The notes beneath the pieces were generated by a model that was given only the letters and a program-made list of their open reading frames with translations, was not told the DNA's origin and ran no database searches. DNA of 64,000 nucleotides, from positions 1-64,000 of the forward strand of contig NZ_FPAS01000005.1 of the NCBI RefSeq assembly GCF_900116425.1, written 5' to 3'. Positions 53,604 to 63,007 of the stretch are shown in pieces. Within the stretch, counting starts at the first letter, position 1; each line of letters starts with the position of its first letter. Position numbers and translations under genes: made by a program. This stretch comes from Lishizhenia tianjinensis (GTDB lineage: Bacteria > Bacteroidota > Bacteroidia > Flavobacteriales_D > Crocinitomicaceae).

Positions 53604-54518
53604 TTGATTATGCGGAATTTTGCCCAAGAGACTTTGCTATTAAATCCAAAAACACCATCAGTTTATCCCGGTTTTCCTTTCTATAATTATATTTAAAAGC
53701 ATATTCTGCCAACATACCTTTCAAATAAATCAAGGAAATATTATGGTAAGTTCCTTTCACATTTTTGATGAAATTTTCTTTCAATTTCTTTTCCCACATT
53801 ACAGACAACTTCACAATCTTATCTGTACTTTCAGTGTTCACTATAGGGAATATTTTAGGTAGCTTATTAATTCCCGTTTCCAGTTTGGTTATTAAAGCCT
53901 TTTTGTCCATTAAATTCAATGAAAAGTGAATTTTATCATTACCCTTCTTTTTAGATTTGGAAATGTGAATAAACAAGCTCTTTGGAAGATTTGGACGGTC
54001 AATAGAGTTTGATTGATTCTCGCTATCAGGTTCTACCAAAAACAATTCTGATACATAATCGGTAGGCAGTTTTTGATTTGTAACCATCAAGAGTTGTCTG
54101 ATTTTTTTTAATGCATAAGCCACCGTATCATACCTACTTTGCCTACTAACTCTGGTTATCTCATTTACTGATAAAGGCTTCTTACCATAGGTGCTTAAGA
54201 ACATTAACTCCACCCAATCAACATACGAAAGGTTACTGTCTTTCATAAAAGAAATGGATTTTAATGTCATGCGAAATCGGCATACCTTACACCTCCAACC
54301 GCACAATTTATTATTCCAATAAATACTTTTTGAGGAACATTTTTTACAGGCTTTAATTTCAGGTTCAATTATAGTTCTGAGCAGTTTAACACAGCTTTTT
54401 TCATCGCTATACTTGCGATAGAATTCAGAAAATTTCATAACGTAACTAGGTTGATTTACTTCAAGTTACATTAATCTATTTTATTACACAAATAATGGGC
54501 AAAATTCCGGGTAATCAA
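53604..54518. mobile_element. IS1595-like element with inverted terminal repeats
   Basis: GGAATTTTGCCC (53614-53625) and GGGCAAAATTCC (54497-54508) are perfect inverted copies, and the outward flanks extend the match (TTGATTA on both sides, two mismatches in 22). They bracket a single ORF for an IS1595-type transposase, whose last codons lie inside the left repeat. No clear 8-bp target duplication was found, so the precise ends are uncertain. Confidence 0.65.
53608..54438 (-). CDS. IS1595-family transposase, catalytic region degenerate
   Basis: 276 residues. A zinc ribbon (Cys31, Cys34, Cys50, Cys53) and the helix-turn-helix region (SFMKDSNLSYVDWVELMFLSTYGKKPLSVNEITR) match IS1595/ISXO2 transposases, and the C-terminus NVKGTYHNISLIYLKGMLAEYAFKYNYR matches the family end. 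Between them the DDE domain is shortened: VEPDS stands where VELDE is expected, TES replaces TDE at the second Asp, and the NTIEGFW block is not recognisable. The frame itself is intact, so this may be a recently inactivated or repurposed copy. It could also be a remote active subgroup. Confidence 0.72.
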   Translation of the reverse strand: MKFSEFYRKYSDEKSCVKLLRTIIEPEIKACKKCSSKSIYWNNKLCGWRCKVCRFRMTLKSISFMKDSNLSYVDWVELMFLSTYGKKPLSVNEITRVSRQSRYDTVAYALKKIRQLLMVTNQKLPTDYVSELFLVEPDSENQSNSIDRPNLPKSLFIHISKSKKKGNDKIHFSLNLMDKKALITKLETGINKLPKIFPIVNTESTDKIVKLSVMWEKKLKENFIKNVKGTYHNISLIYLKGMLAEYAFKYNYRKENRDKLMVFLDLIAKSLGQNSA

Positions 54519-54529
54519 TTTTTTGTTAC

Positions 54530-54937
54530 TTACTCAAGCGTCACCTCAACCCCCTTACTCCCATCCATCACAATCTCCGCCTCCTCAAAACTCGGTGCTG
54601 AAAATGTCCCCCTAGCATCATTCGAAAAACCATATACTTCAGTAGGCACCCCAAACATGTTTTTATCCAAAACCTGGTTCTTATTCTCATCATGGTACAA
54701 AGCCAGTGCTATTTTTTCACCTTTCTTGAACGCCATAGAAAAACTCACCTCCCCCTTTTTAGCATCAACAATTTTGCTTTTGTACACTTTTATGGGGTGA
54801 CTAAAATTCTTAGCATCGTTGTAAACTCCTACCATTACATTTCCTTTATCGTTCGGAATACCCTTCACTTTTACTGTTAATGTTACAGTTGTACTCGTCT
54901 GCAAGAAGAATAATGATAAAAGAAGAAGTAATTTCAT
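54530..54937 (-). CDS. DUF2141 secreted protein
   Basis: 135 residues with a short signal peptide (MKLLLLLSLFFLQTSTT). The mature domain shows the DUF2141 hallmarks: GNVMVGVYND, ALALYHDENKNQVLDKNMFGVPTEVYGFSNDARG. The family is periplasmic with unknown role. It is encoded close to the right end of the IS-like element, in the same orientation. Confidence 0.88.
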   Translation of the reverse strand: MKLLLLLSLFFLQTSTTVTLTVKVKGIPNDKGNVMVGVYNDAKNFSHPIKVYKSKIVDAKKGEVSFSMAFKKGEKIALALYHDENKNQVLDKNMFGVPTEVYGFSNDARGTFSAPSFEEAEIVMDGSKGVEVTLE

Positions 54938-55045
54938 AGTTGTTTGTTTTGCCCAAAAATAAGGAGTTTTCGAAAAGATTTACGCTCCTTCAAGACCTTT
55001 GGATGACACTTCATTGATTTAACACTTTTGCATCGCATTAATACT

Positions 55046-55053
55046 TATCTTTG
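55046..55053 (+). promoter_or_regulatory. -7 promoter element of the RluB-type gene
   Basis: TATCTTTG is a perfect TAnnTTTG, 20 bases before the ATG at 55073. It excludes the earlier in-frame start at 55028, which would lie upstream of transcription start. Confidence 0.55.
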
Positions 55054-55072
55054 CCAAAAATTATACGTAAGG

Positions 55073-55963
55073 ATGGGATATTCTAACAAAAAAAGCGCTT
55101 CGCAGAAATCGAAGACGAATAGCGCTGGTAAAAGCAAGAGCTTTTCTAAAAACAAAAAATCAAAACCTTCTTTTAAGTCGCAAAAACCAGCTGGGGGTAG
55201 ACCTCATTTTGGTAATAAAGCGCCAAAAAGCAAAGAGCCACTTCCTTCTTTCTCGAATGAAGTTCGTTTAAATAAATTTTTGTCAAACGCAGGTATCTGT
55301 TCGCGTCGTGAAGCGGATGTGCTTATTGAAACGGGTGTTGTTTCTATCAATGGTAAAATTGTTACCGAAATGGGATACAAAGTAAAACCTGGTGATAAAG
55401 TTCAATACGACGGTGAAACGATAAACGCAGAAACAAAACGTTATGTCTTACTCAACAAACCAAAAGATTTCATAACTACCATGGATGATCCTTGGGGAAG
55501 AAAAACGGTTATGGGATTGGTAATGAAAGCGTGTAAAGAACGTGTTTATCCAGTAGGTAGATTGGATAGAGACACAACAGGTTTACTACTCTTCACCAAT
55601 GATGGAGATTTGGCTAAAAAACTTACTCACCCTCGTCACAAAGCGTCTAAAATTTACCACGTGCATACGGACAAACCCGTTTCTGTAGAACACATCAAGC
55701 AAATTGAAGCAGGGATTCACTTAGAAGATGGTGAAATCAAGGCTGATAATATTTCTTATGTTGAGGGTAAAACAAGTAGAGATGTAGGGATTGAAATTCA
55801 CTCTGGAAAAAACAGAATTGTTCGTAGAATTTTCGAACATCTGGGGTATACTGTAGTGAAATTAGACCGTGTAAAATTCCATTCTTTAACGAAAAAGGAC
55901 TTGCCTCGCGGTAAATACAGACATTTAACAGAGCAAGAAGTTGCTTTCTTAAAAATGAGCTAA
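55073..55963 (+). CDS. Pseudouridine synthase, RluB/RsuA family, with basic N-terminal tail
   Basis: 296 residues from the ATG at 55073, which has a GGA Shine-Dalgarno-like sequence and a TATCTTTG promoter upstream. Residues ~1-60 are a Lys/Ser-rich disordered tail, probably RNA-binding. An S4 domain follows (RLNKFLSNAGICSRREADVLI) and then the catalytic domain with GRLDRDTTGLLLFTNDGD and NRIVRRIFEHLGY. The RDTTGLL form of the active-site motif points to RluB (23S U2605) rather than RluF. The lipoprotein gene follows after three bases. Confidence 0.88.
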   Translation: MGYSNKKSASQKSKTNSAGKSKSFSKNKKSKPSFKSQKPAGGRPHFGNKAPKSKEPLPSFSNEVRLNKFLSNAGICSRREADVLIETGVVSINGKIVTEMGYKVKPGDKVQYDGETINAETKRYVLLNKPKDFITTMDDPWGRKTVMGLVMKACKERVYPVGRLDRDTTGLLLFTNDGDLAKKLTHPRHKASKIYHVHTDKPVSVEHIKQIEAGIHLEDGEIKADNISYVEGKTSRDVGIEIHSGKNRIVRRIFEHLGYTVVKLDRVKFHSLTKKDLPRGKYRHLTEQEVAFLKMS

Positions 55964-55966
55964 AAC

Positions 55967-56650
55967 ATGAAAAAACTCAGTGCTTTTCTTTTTCTTCTTA
56001 TGATTGCAGCAGCTTGTACTAAACCAACAACAAGCAATCAGATAAGTTTAGAAGAATACTTTTATCCTCTAAAACAGGAAAAAACGGCATACGTTTATTT
56101 AGACACCCTTCAACCTTTGGATGAAAAAATTCATTTGTTCTACAAGGGTAAATTAAAGAACGAAGAAGTTCTATTTCTAGAAGCCTACAAAGCCAATATT
56201 CGTTTAACTGAAGGTTATACGTTCAAGGTAAATGATAGTGTTTCTGTGGTGGAACATATGACCATAGATAGATGGAATCAAAAAAGGAGAAGCTTCATGA
56301 GAGCGAACGGTTATTTACCAGGTTCTCAGCAAAGTGATAGCTATATGAATGTTTCTTTCCCTAGTCATATTGATAGTGTTAGTACTTTCTATGAGTCGAA
56401 AAAAAGTTGTATTAACCAGGATACAAATTTCGTTTTTGAAGGAAAGACTTATCCGGCAATTTTAGTAAGAGATAGCATTAAAATGAGCCTATACAATTCC
56501 TTTAACGGGAAAGGTAAAAGTAACATTTTTGCTACCAACAACTTATATGCTAAAGGCTTAGGTTTAGTAGCTTATGCTTCTGCAGACAACAAATACTTAC
56601 ATGTTCTCAGCAGAATATTAACCCAAAAGGAATGGGAAGCACTTCAATAA
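55967..56650 (+). CDS. Lipoprotein of unknown function
   Basis: 227 residues with a lipoprotein signal (FLFLLMIAAACTKP, Cys17). The rest is a soluble beta-rich domain without a known family; PAILVRDSIKMSLYNSFNGKGKSNIF and AKGLGLVAYAS recall lipoproteins that bind the inner face of the outer membrane, but this is weak. It is three bases after the RluB-type gene and ten before the barrel protein, so the three share a transcript. Confidence 0.7.
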   Translation: MKKLSAFLFLLMIAAACTKPTTSNQISLEEYFYPLKQEKTAYVYLDTLQPLDEKIHLFYKGKLKNEEVLFLEAYKANIRLTEGYTFKVNDSVSVVEHMTIDRWNQKRRSFMRANGYLPGSQQSDSYMNVSFPSHIDSVSTFYESKKSCINQDTNFVFEGKTYPAILVRDSIKMSLYNSFNGKGKSNIFATNNLYAKGLGLVAYASADNKYLHVLSRILTQKEWEALQ

Positions 56651-56660
56651 CATTTGGAAT

Positions 56661-57536
56661 ATGCGATACACACTCTTACTCCTCACACTTCTAAGTTGTC
56701 TATCTGTAAGTAATGTTCATGCCCAACGTAGTCGTAAAAAAGGGAAGAACTCTTACGCTCAAGGTACTTTCTATTTTTACTGGGGGTACAACCGCAGTGC
56801 ATACACGCAAAGTGACATCAATTTTGTAGGAAGCAATTACGATTTTACACTCAAAAATGCAAAGGCCTCTGATAACCCTTATCCGTTGGACTTATCAGTT
56901 TACCTCAACTTAAAGAAAATTACCATCCCTCAATTCAACATAAGAGCGGGGTATTATTTCTGGAACAATTGGGATTTGAGCTTGGGATATGAGCACATGA
57001 AATACATCCTTAATAATCAAAATGAGGTATTACTCGATGGTGTTATTGAACCGGGTGTTGACAACATTTGGAGCGGGAATTACAACGACCAACCCATAGT
57101 TACAGATAGAGAGCATATCCACTATGAAAATTCTGATGGTTTAAATTATATCAATTTTAGATTGACGCGTACCGACCAATGGTACAGTACCAAGAGTAAA
57201 AACTTTGCTTTCAATACCCTTATGGGAGTTGGTGCAGGTGGAATTTTAAGTTTTAATGATTTTAACTTTGCCCAACAATTTGATAGAAGAACCATCTCCA
57301 TGAGTGGTTATGGGATTAGTGGTCATGTAGGAATACGATTAGATTTATTCAAACATGTGTTTATTCAAAGTTCGGTTACGGGTGGATTTAACCATCAACT
57401 CAAAGTTAGAAATAGACCCGATGATAAAAGTGCTTATACACGCCAAAAATATGGATTTGTGATGTTTGACACTTCAATTGGAGCCTTGTTTTACATTCGA
57501 CCTACCAATGGATGTAACACTTGTCCACATTGGTAA
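56661..57536 (+). CDS. Predicted outer-membrane beta-barrel protein
   Basis: 291 residues with a signal peptide (MRYTLLLLTLLSCLSVSNVHAQ), then alternating amphipathic strands with aromatic girdle residues (FYFYWGYNRSAY, FNIRAGYYFWNNWDLSLGYEHM, GHVGIRLDLFKHVFIQSSVTGGF, GALFYIRP), as in small OmpW-like barrels. It ends in NGCNTCPHW, with an unusual Cys pair. The function is unknown. A bidirectional terminator follows. Confidence 0.78.
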   Translation: MRYTLLLLTLLSCLSVSNVHAQRSRKKGKNSYAQGTFYFYWGYNRSAYTQSDINFVGSNYDFTLKNAKASDNPYPLDLSVYLNLKKITIPQFNIRAGYYFWNNWDLSLGYEHMKYILNNQNEVLLDGVIEPGVDNIWSGNYNDQPIVTDREHIHYENSDGLNYINFRLTRTDQWYSTKSKNFAFNTLMGVGAGGILSFNDFNFAQQFDRRTISMSGYGISGHVGIRLDLFKHVFIQSSVTGGFNHQLKVRNRPDDKSAYTRQKYGFVMFDTSIGALFYIRPTNGCNTCPHW

Positions 57537-57552
57537 AAAATAGAAACTAAAG

Positions 57553-57585
57553 AAAAAGCGCAATACAAAATATTGCGCTTTTTTA
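57553..57585. terminator. Bidirectional intrinsic terminator
   Basis: GCGCAATA (57558-57565) and TATTGCGC (57571-57578) form a stem with A runs before and T runs after, between convergent genes; it can serve both strands. Confidence 0.88.
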
Positions 57586-57587
57586 TT

Positions 57588-58484
57588 TTAATCCTTTAAG
57601 ATCAATTCACATTGTCCCTCTTTCACTTTTAAGCGATAATTAGCGCCTAAACGCAACGCTCTATTATCATTGATATGTCCCGCCATAAAATCAAAGGCTA
57701 TAGGTAGCTTTCTGAATCTGAAATGTTTTTTTATCATTTCTTCTAATGGTTGACCAAAGCCTGGTGTGGTATCGCCTATGTTCGTCATACCTCCAATAAT
57801 CAATCCTTTCAATTTTCTTAGTATGCCCGCCTTTTGAAGCGCAAAGAACATTCTATCTATGGCATACAGGTGCTCCCCTACTTCTTCCAAATATAAAATA
57901 GCATTGTTGTAATTGGGGTGCGCATCCGTTCCTAACATGCTGTAAACGATACTCAAATTCCCTCCCAGCAGTACACCTTCCGCTTCACCTTCCGTTGCGT
58001 TTGAACAACTCCAGGTATATTCAGTGGCTTTACCTTCTAACAAATTAACCATGCTTTCCAAGGATTCCTGAGTATTATCGGTATAATTCAAGGGCATAGT
58101 GGCGTGTATACTCTCAACCCCCAAATAATTTAAATGTTGATGAAAAAATGTAACATCACTAAAACCGAGTATCCATTTGGGTTCATCTAACATCCCTGCC
58201 CAATTCAGTTGATCTAAAATTTGAACACAACCATAGCCTCCGCGAGCACAAACTATTGCTTTCACCTCATCATCATTTAAGGCTGTCTGCATGTCGGCAT
58301 AACGTTCATCTTCTGTTCCAGAAAAATAATGGTGTTGTCCCAACACATGTTGCCCCAATCGCACCTTATAACCCTGTTCTTCCCAAAATGTTTTGGCCAC
58401 TAGAACATGCTTTTCTTCTATGGCTTTCGCCGGAGCAACGATAGCTATTGTATCGCCTTTTTTTAAATATGGAGGTGTATTCAT
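57588..58484 (-). CDS. ldcA: LD-carboxypeptidase (S66 family)
   Basis: 298 residues from the ATG at 58484 (MNTPPYLKKGDTIAIVAPAK), which overlaps the upstream stop by four bases; the frame is open 69 codons further but that part overlaps another gene and lacks homology. The nucleophile Ser region GFSDVTFFHQHLN and ARGGYGCVQIL are typical of S66 peptidases, with the Glu in YLEEVGEHLYAIDR and the His in FMAGHIND. The enzyme removes the terminal D-Ala from murein tetrapeptides during peptidoglycan recycling. Confidence 0.9.
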   Translation of the reverse strand: MNTPPYLKKGDTIAIVAPAKAIEEKHVLVAKTFWEEQGYKVRLGQHVLGQHHYFSGTEDERYADMQTALNDDEVKAIVCARGGYGCVQILDQLNWAGMLDEPKWILGFSDVTFFHQHLNYLGVESIHATMPLNYTDNTQESLESMVNLLEGKATEYTWSCSNATEGEAEGVLLGGNLSIVYSMLGTDAHPNYNNAILYLEEVGEHLYAIDRMFFALQKAGILRKLKGLIIGGMTNIGDTTPGFGQPLEEMIKKHFRFRKLPIAFDFMAGHINDNRALRLGANYRLKVKEGQCELILKD

Positions 58485-59653
58485 TTCTTTTTTTGTTGTG
58501 TACTTCTTAACCAGTTGGGTAGTACATAAACCCCTATAAACAAGTAGGGGAAATAAGATATTAAACGCCAAATTATAGCCAGAACGGCCAAGAGTAACAT
58601 GGAGGCTCCGAAGCCCGCCAATAGTTCTGAAAAAGCGTATTCCGCAATTCCACTCCCCCCCGGTGTTATACTCACCATCATAACGAGCCAAAGTATCAAT
58701 TGCTTACCTAAAATTTGAACATGATCCATCAAACTTATACTTACAAATGCCTGTAAAATGCAATTAATTACTGCATATCTTCCGAACCACGACAAAAGTG
58801 TAGCTCCAAATGCTTTTAACCAATGACTCAAAGACTCTCCTTGCATTTCCTTAGCCGTAACCTTAATATCATTTCCCATACCTACAGCCGCCTTTCTCCA
58901 GCGTTTTAGAAAAGGTATTTTCATCATTAATCGCAATAAGCTTGTAATGATGTTGGGCCAAATAAATATGGAGAGGAATAAAAACAAACTCAATCCTGTT
59001 ATGATTGCATACCCTATCCAAAAAAATGAAGTTAATAAGTTCGCATTACCATCGAAAAATACGCTTAATGGAATAAAAATGAGTACGAGTGGGATTAAGA
59101 ATACGAAGACCAAATTATCCATTAAAGTAGTTACTACAATGATAGCTGTAGATTTCCCCAATTTCACTCCTTCCCTGTTCAAAATAAACATAGCCACGGC
59201 AGATCCACCAACTACTCCGGGTGATAAAGCCGAAGCAAACTCCCAAATCATGATGACGAAAAAACTCCTGCGCCAGGATAAAAACTTTTTGGTTAGAATT
59301 CGTATCCGCAGCATGTATGCTAGGTCGCGAATGACCATGCAAACAAAGGCCATTATCAACCAAAAAATAGCTTGTCCGTTAAAATGAACATCTCTTAACA
59401 AATCATTAGGTGTGGAAATACGGTAGTTTCCCTCCTCACTCAGAACAAATTCTTCAGGAAGAGATAAATCTACTTTTTGATTTGCATTACTATCTACCCA
59501 AGCATGTGTACCCTTTTCTGCATCAACTATAAATTGTTCCTTGGATAAACTGCGGTAAAGCATGAAAACGACAATAGCAAGACCTAAGACAATGGGTATA
59601 AATACACGCTTCCCATTGAACAATTGCTCGATATTGAAGCTACCTCTAGTCAA
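58481..59653 (-). CDS. YbhN-like flippase-fold membrane protein
   Basis: 390 residues of the UPF0104/lysylphosphatidylglycerol-synthase transmembrane family. About eight helices contain the family blocks FASALSPGVVGGSAVAMFILNREG and SITPGGSGIAEYAFSELL. Between the first two helices there is a periplasmic segment of about 60 residues. Family members move or modify lipids, but function is unproven here. The apparent start is TTG at 59653, eight bases inside the upstream gene's end; no ATG is available before the first helix. Confidence 0.82.
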   Translation of the reverse strand: MTRGSFNIEQLFNGKRVFIPIVLGLAIVVFMLYRSLSKEQFIVDAEKGTHAWVDSNANQKVDLSLPEEFVLSEEGNYRISTPNDLLRDVHFNGQAIFWLIMAFVCMVIRDLAYMLRIRILTKKFLSWRRSFFVIMIWEFASALSPGVVGGSAVAMFILNREGVKLGKSTAIIVVTTLMDNLVFVFLIPLVLIFIPLSVFFDGNANLLTSFFWIGYAIITGLSLFLFLSIFIWPNIITSLLRLMMKIPFLKRWRKAAVGMGNDIKVTAKEMQGESLSHWLKAFGATLLSWFGRYAVINCILQAFVSISLMDHVQILGKQLILWLVMMVSITPGGSGIAEYAFSELLAGFGASMLLLAVLAIIWRLISYFPYLFIGVYVLPNWLRSTQQKKK

Positions 59654-61205
59654 ATTGTAAGCTTGTTTCTACTTCCCAGTTGGCCCTTAAATTTGTAGGT
59701 TCATCAAACCATACGGTGCGTTCTGGTGCAGTTTTTAAATATATATTTCCGGGCGACCAAGCTTCATTATTATCTACATCGTAAATAAATCTGAACTGGT
59801 ATTTACCCGCTTGTAAATTCTCAAATTTCACTACGGTTAGTGATGAGTCTACAACTTGTTGACCTATAGTTTTACCTTCTTTTACAAGCTCGATATAACC
59901 CTGAGGAAAAACACTATCAGCTTTTACAAGTATAGTTCCTACATCTGTAGCTTTTTGAGCTGTAATGTAACAAGAAAGGGTATCTGTCATCTCAAAATTT
60001 GCAAATTGTATACTCCCTGGAAGTAGACGTAAATGCAAAGAATCGGCATGTTTTATATCTTCCCAATCAATACCTAAAGTGTTTGTTCCTTTCCCTTGAA
60101 AGTTAGGAACAACCTGCCCACTATCCAAAAGTATTTTAGATGTATCCAGGCCTTGAATTACATCGTTAAAAACCCATTGAAAATCTTCTAGGTAATGCAA
60201 AACATCCTTCTTTGTATTAACCCTTGCATTTAGCTTCACTTTCAGGTCGGGGAAGTACTTACGCTTCAACGTGTCTCCCTTTTCTTTGTCCAAAAACACA
60301 GCACGAAGCTCTTCTAACTTTTCCAGACCATCAAAGTAATAGGCCACACTATCCTGCTCTTCATTCCAATCTGTAAAAACGAGTTTACTATTTTCCAATT
60401 GAAGTAAAGATGTATCTATAGGTTGGGAGAAAGTAATGGACCAAATCCCCGGACTCATTATATCTTCTGATATTTTAAACTTCTTTACTTGTTCATTGAC
60501 CAACAAGGCAGGTGTAACCGTTACTGAATCACTTACTTGATAAGCCTCCTTCAAAGTTCCTCCAGCTTCCCCGTAATCTAAGGCCCCGTTTTTATTCACG
60601 TCTTCAAAGGCATACACATAGTAAGACTGTTCTTTTAGATAAGAAAAAGAAATTCTCCCACTAGCATCTGTTTGCCCCATATACACAGGTCTATTTACAC
60701 TATCCTTGTGAATATCTTCTGTAAACAAAGCTACCACGTAATCTTTTACGGGTCTATTATTGAAAGCATCCTGCACAATAAAATCTGCTTTTCCTTTATC
60801 GATTTCATTTCCTGTAGAAAAGACAAAGAACATGAGACTATCATTGCCCTCTGTTATATCTTTTACGGCCCTATTAAGACCTATGGTATAGGTAGTATTT
60901 TCGAGGTATTCTCCCTCCAAATCCATCACCAAACTTTTCCCAACAATTCTACTACTTGCTTTAAGGGTGTTGGGGGTAATTGTAATGGAAGAAGACGGAT
61001 TAGAAATACTTACATATTCATCAAATACAATTTCTATACGTGAAGGTTTCACGTTTAAACTTGCCGGTTGCAAGCTACTTTTACGATAAACTGGAACGGG
61101 TGCTTTTACATCCTTTTCTCCTCCTGTTAATTGACCAGGTTGAGCACAAGAATGCACCAATAACAAGCAGATTAAACCTAAAAGGTATGCACTAGTATTT
61201 CGCAT
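59646..61205 (-). CDS. Ig-like (Big_5) domain lipoprotein
   Basis: 519 residues with lipobox LLLVHSCAQPG (Cys20). Residues ~45-130 are a bacterial Ig-like Big_5/SbsA-type domain (PSRIEIVFDEYV, YTIGLNRAVKDITEGN). A carboxypeptidase-regulatory-like beta sandwich follows (YVYAFEDVNKNGALDYGEAGG), then two further beta-rich segments. The type is a conserved Bacteroidota lipoprotein of unknown role. It starts within the last 28 bases of the fRMsr gene and ends within the start of the YbhN-like gene, so the cluster is one transcript. Confidence 0.85.
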   Translation of the reverse strand: MRNTSAYLLGLICLLLVHSCAQPGQLTGGEKDVKAPVPVYRKSSLQPASLNVKPSRIEIVFDEYVSISNPSSSITITPNTLKASSRIVGKSLVMDLEGEYLENTTYTIGLNRAVKDITEGNDSLMFFVFSTGNEIDKGKADFIVQDAFNNRPVKDYVVALFTEDIHKDSVNRPVYMGQTDASGRISFSYLKEQSYYVYAFEDVNKNGALDYGEAGGTLKEAYQVSDSVTVTPALLVNEQVKKFKISEDIMSPGIWSITFSQPIDTSLLQLENSKLVFTDWNEEQDSVAYYFDGLEKLEELRAVFLDKEKGDTLKRKYFPDLKVKLNARVNTKKDVLHYLEDFQWVFNDVIQGLDTSKILLDSGQVVPNFQGKGTNTLGIDWEDIKHADSLHLRLLPGSIQFANFEMTDTLSCYITAQKATDVGTILVKADSVFPQGYIELVKEGKTIGQQVVDSSLTVVKFENLQAGKYQFRFIYDVDNNEAWSPGNIYLKTAPERTVWFDEPTNLRANWEVETSLQFD

Positions 61206-61660
61206 ATTTTCTTCAAATATTTTTCATCGATAGCATCAAAACTATCTAAGGTATCACTGTCTATGTCTAATACACCAATAACTTCATCCTTTAGCCACAC
61301 AGGTAAAACGATTTCTGATTTTGAGAAGGCACTGCACGCAATATGTCCGGGAAAAGCTTCAACATCTGGCACGATTTGAACTCTTTGTTCTTGCCATGCT
61401 GTTCCACATACACCTTTTCCTTTTTTAATTCTGGTACAAGCTATAGGTCCTTGAAAAGGTCCAAGTACCAATTCATCCGGACCATCGACCCAATAAAAAC
61501 CTATCCAATACCAGTTAAAAGTAGTTTTAAGTGCCGCACATAAATTCGCCATATTGGCTATTCTATTGCTTTCACCACTCAATAAACCTTTTATCTGAGG
61601 AAGTAGGTTTTCATACTTCTCAGTCTTGGTTTCTCCTGCTATCATTAAATCTTCTGCCAT
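61178..61660 (-). CDS. msrC: Free methionine-(R)-sulfoxide reductase, GAF domain
   Basis: 160 residues, a single GAF domain with the three family cysteines: Cys75 (PIACTRI), Cys85 (GVCGTAW) and Cys109 (HIACSAF), and the conserved FNWYWIGFYW. It reduces the free amino acid methionine-R-sulfoxide. It lies 20 bases downstream of hemW and overlaps the next gene. Confidence 0.9.
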   Translation of the reverse strand: MAEDLMIAGETKTEKYENLLPQIKGLLSGESNRIANMANLCAALKTTFNWYWIGFYWVDGPDELVLGPFQGPIACTRIKKGKGVCGTAWQEQRVQIVPDVEAFPGHIACSAFSKSEIVLPVWLKDEVIGVLDIDSDTLDSFDAIDEKYLKKICEILVHTF

Positions 61661-61680
61661 AATTATTTAGCTCTACCTGA

Positions 61681-62808
61681 TTAATCTGCTAAAATAAAAA
61701 GATCACTGGCTATACCATCTGCTTTTAACCTACCTTTTTGTGTAAGTAAAAAGACTTCTTCGGTTTCTAGCAAATATCCCTCTGCTTTAAATTCTTCTAT
61801 TCCTTGCCTAAATTCTTCTGTATTTAGTAATTCTTTGGGAAGTCTATGCTTGGCTACTCCCCATTTGGTGCGTAAACCAACCAACAATGCCTCATTAAAC
61901 TGATCATAAATGCTCAATTCTTCTACCTCATAAAAATCCTCTTGGTTTTCTATGGCTTTCATGTATTTAGCATTATTGGCAATGTTCCACGATCTCGTGT
62001 AACCGTCAAAACTATGTGCGCTTGGGCCAACCCCTAAATATTTTTCCCCTTTCCAATAATTACTATTGTGTACAGCATATTTTTCTTCCCGTGCAAAATT
62101 TGATATTTCGTATTGCTCGTAGCCCTTAGCTTGTAAATAAGCAACTAAGAAATCGAATTGCTCACTTTGTGCTTCATTATTTGCCGGTACAATTTTACCT
62201 TGCTCTACAGCTTTGTGCAAAGCGGTATTTTCTTCCACGGTTAAACAATAGGCTGAAAGGTGAGCCGGTGAAAAGTGAAGTACTTGATCCAAATTGTTTT
62301 TAAAATCCTCTAGGGTAAAATTGGGTAGTCCGTAAATTACATCTATACTAAGCTCAAAACCATAGTTTGCAGCTAAGCGAAGTGCAGATTTTGCCTCTTC
62401 TACCGTGTGGGCTCTGTTCATCCAGTCCAAATCTTGCTTTCTAAATGATTGAACACCTATACTCAAACGGTTCACGCCCGCTTTTTTCCAGTCTTCTAAC
62501 CTTTCTGCGTTGATGTCATCCGGATTAGCCTCCAAGGTGATTTCACTCTTTGGATTTACCTTAAAATTGGACAGTATGCTGTCAACCAACTGTCTAATTT
62601 CCTCTGCATTCAATACACTCGGCGTACCCCCTCCGAAATATATACTGAAAATTTCCTCTGCTTTTAGATATGACTTTCTGACTTCAATTTCTTTACATAT
62701 AGCCTTTACCATACGCGTTCTATACTTTTCAAAACTTGTTGAAAAATGAAAATCGCAATAAGAACACGCTTGCTTACAAAAGGGAATATGTATGTATATA
62801 CCGGCCAT
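61681..62808 (-). CDS. hemW: HemW, haem chaperone-like radical SAM protein
   Basis: 375 residues. The start MAGIYIHIPFCKQACSYCDF has a CX3CX2C motif (Cys11, 15, 18) followed by Asp-Phe, which marks HemW; true HemN has a fourth Cys there. GGGTPSVL binds SAM. HemW binds haem and is thought to deliver it to respiratory enzymes. It is distinct from the hemN near 20 kb. Confidence 0.92.
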   Translation of the reverse strand: MAGIYIHIPFCKQACSYCDFHFSTSFEKYRTRMVKAICKEIEVRKSYLKAEEIFSIYFGGGTPSVLNAEEIRQLVDSILSNFKVNPKSEITLEANPDDINAERLEDWKKAGVNRLSIGVQSFRKQDLDWMNRAHTVEEAKSALRLAANYGFELSIDVIYGLPNFTLEDFKNNLDQVLHFSPAHLSAYCLTVEENTALHKAVEQGKIVPANNEAQSEQFDFLVAYLQAKGYEQYEISNFAREEKYAVHNSNYWKGEKYLGVGPSAHSFDGYTRSWNIANNAKYMKAIENQEDFYEVEELSIYDQFNEALLVGLRTKWGVAKHRLPKELLNTEEFRQGIEEFKAEGYLLETEEVFLLTQKGRLKADGIASDLFILAD

Positions 62809-63007
62809 ACTGCGAAGGTAGAATTTAGTAATGAAATATCTCTCAACTCCTTACAATACTTCATTTTTAAGCCTCACTTTTACCGATTATTAACGTGAAG
62901 CGGCTACTTTCGTAGTATTCGCGAGGAAGATTTTTCGTTAACGTCGAGATTTCAAATATTTTTACCATCCTCACGTTTGAGTAATACATTTATACAAAAC
63001 CGACTGA

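Noticed and set aside
54451-54464. FNR-like site TTGATTTACTTCAA upstream of the transposase gene
   Set aside because: One half-site is imperfect, and the gene is a mobile element with no link to respiration.
61681-62808. Second oxygen-independent coproporphyrinogen oxidase
   Set aside because: It lacks the fourth Cys of HemN and starts at the cluster motif, so it is HemW.
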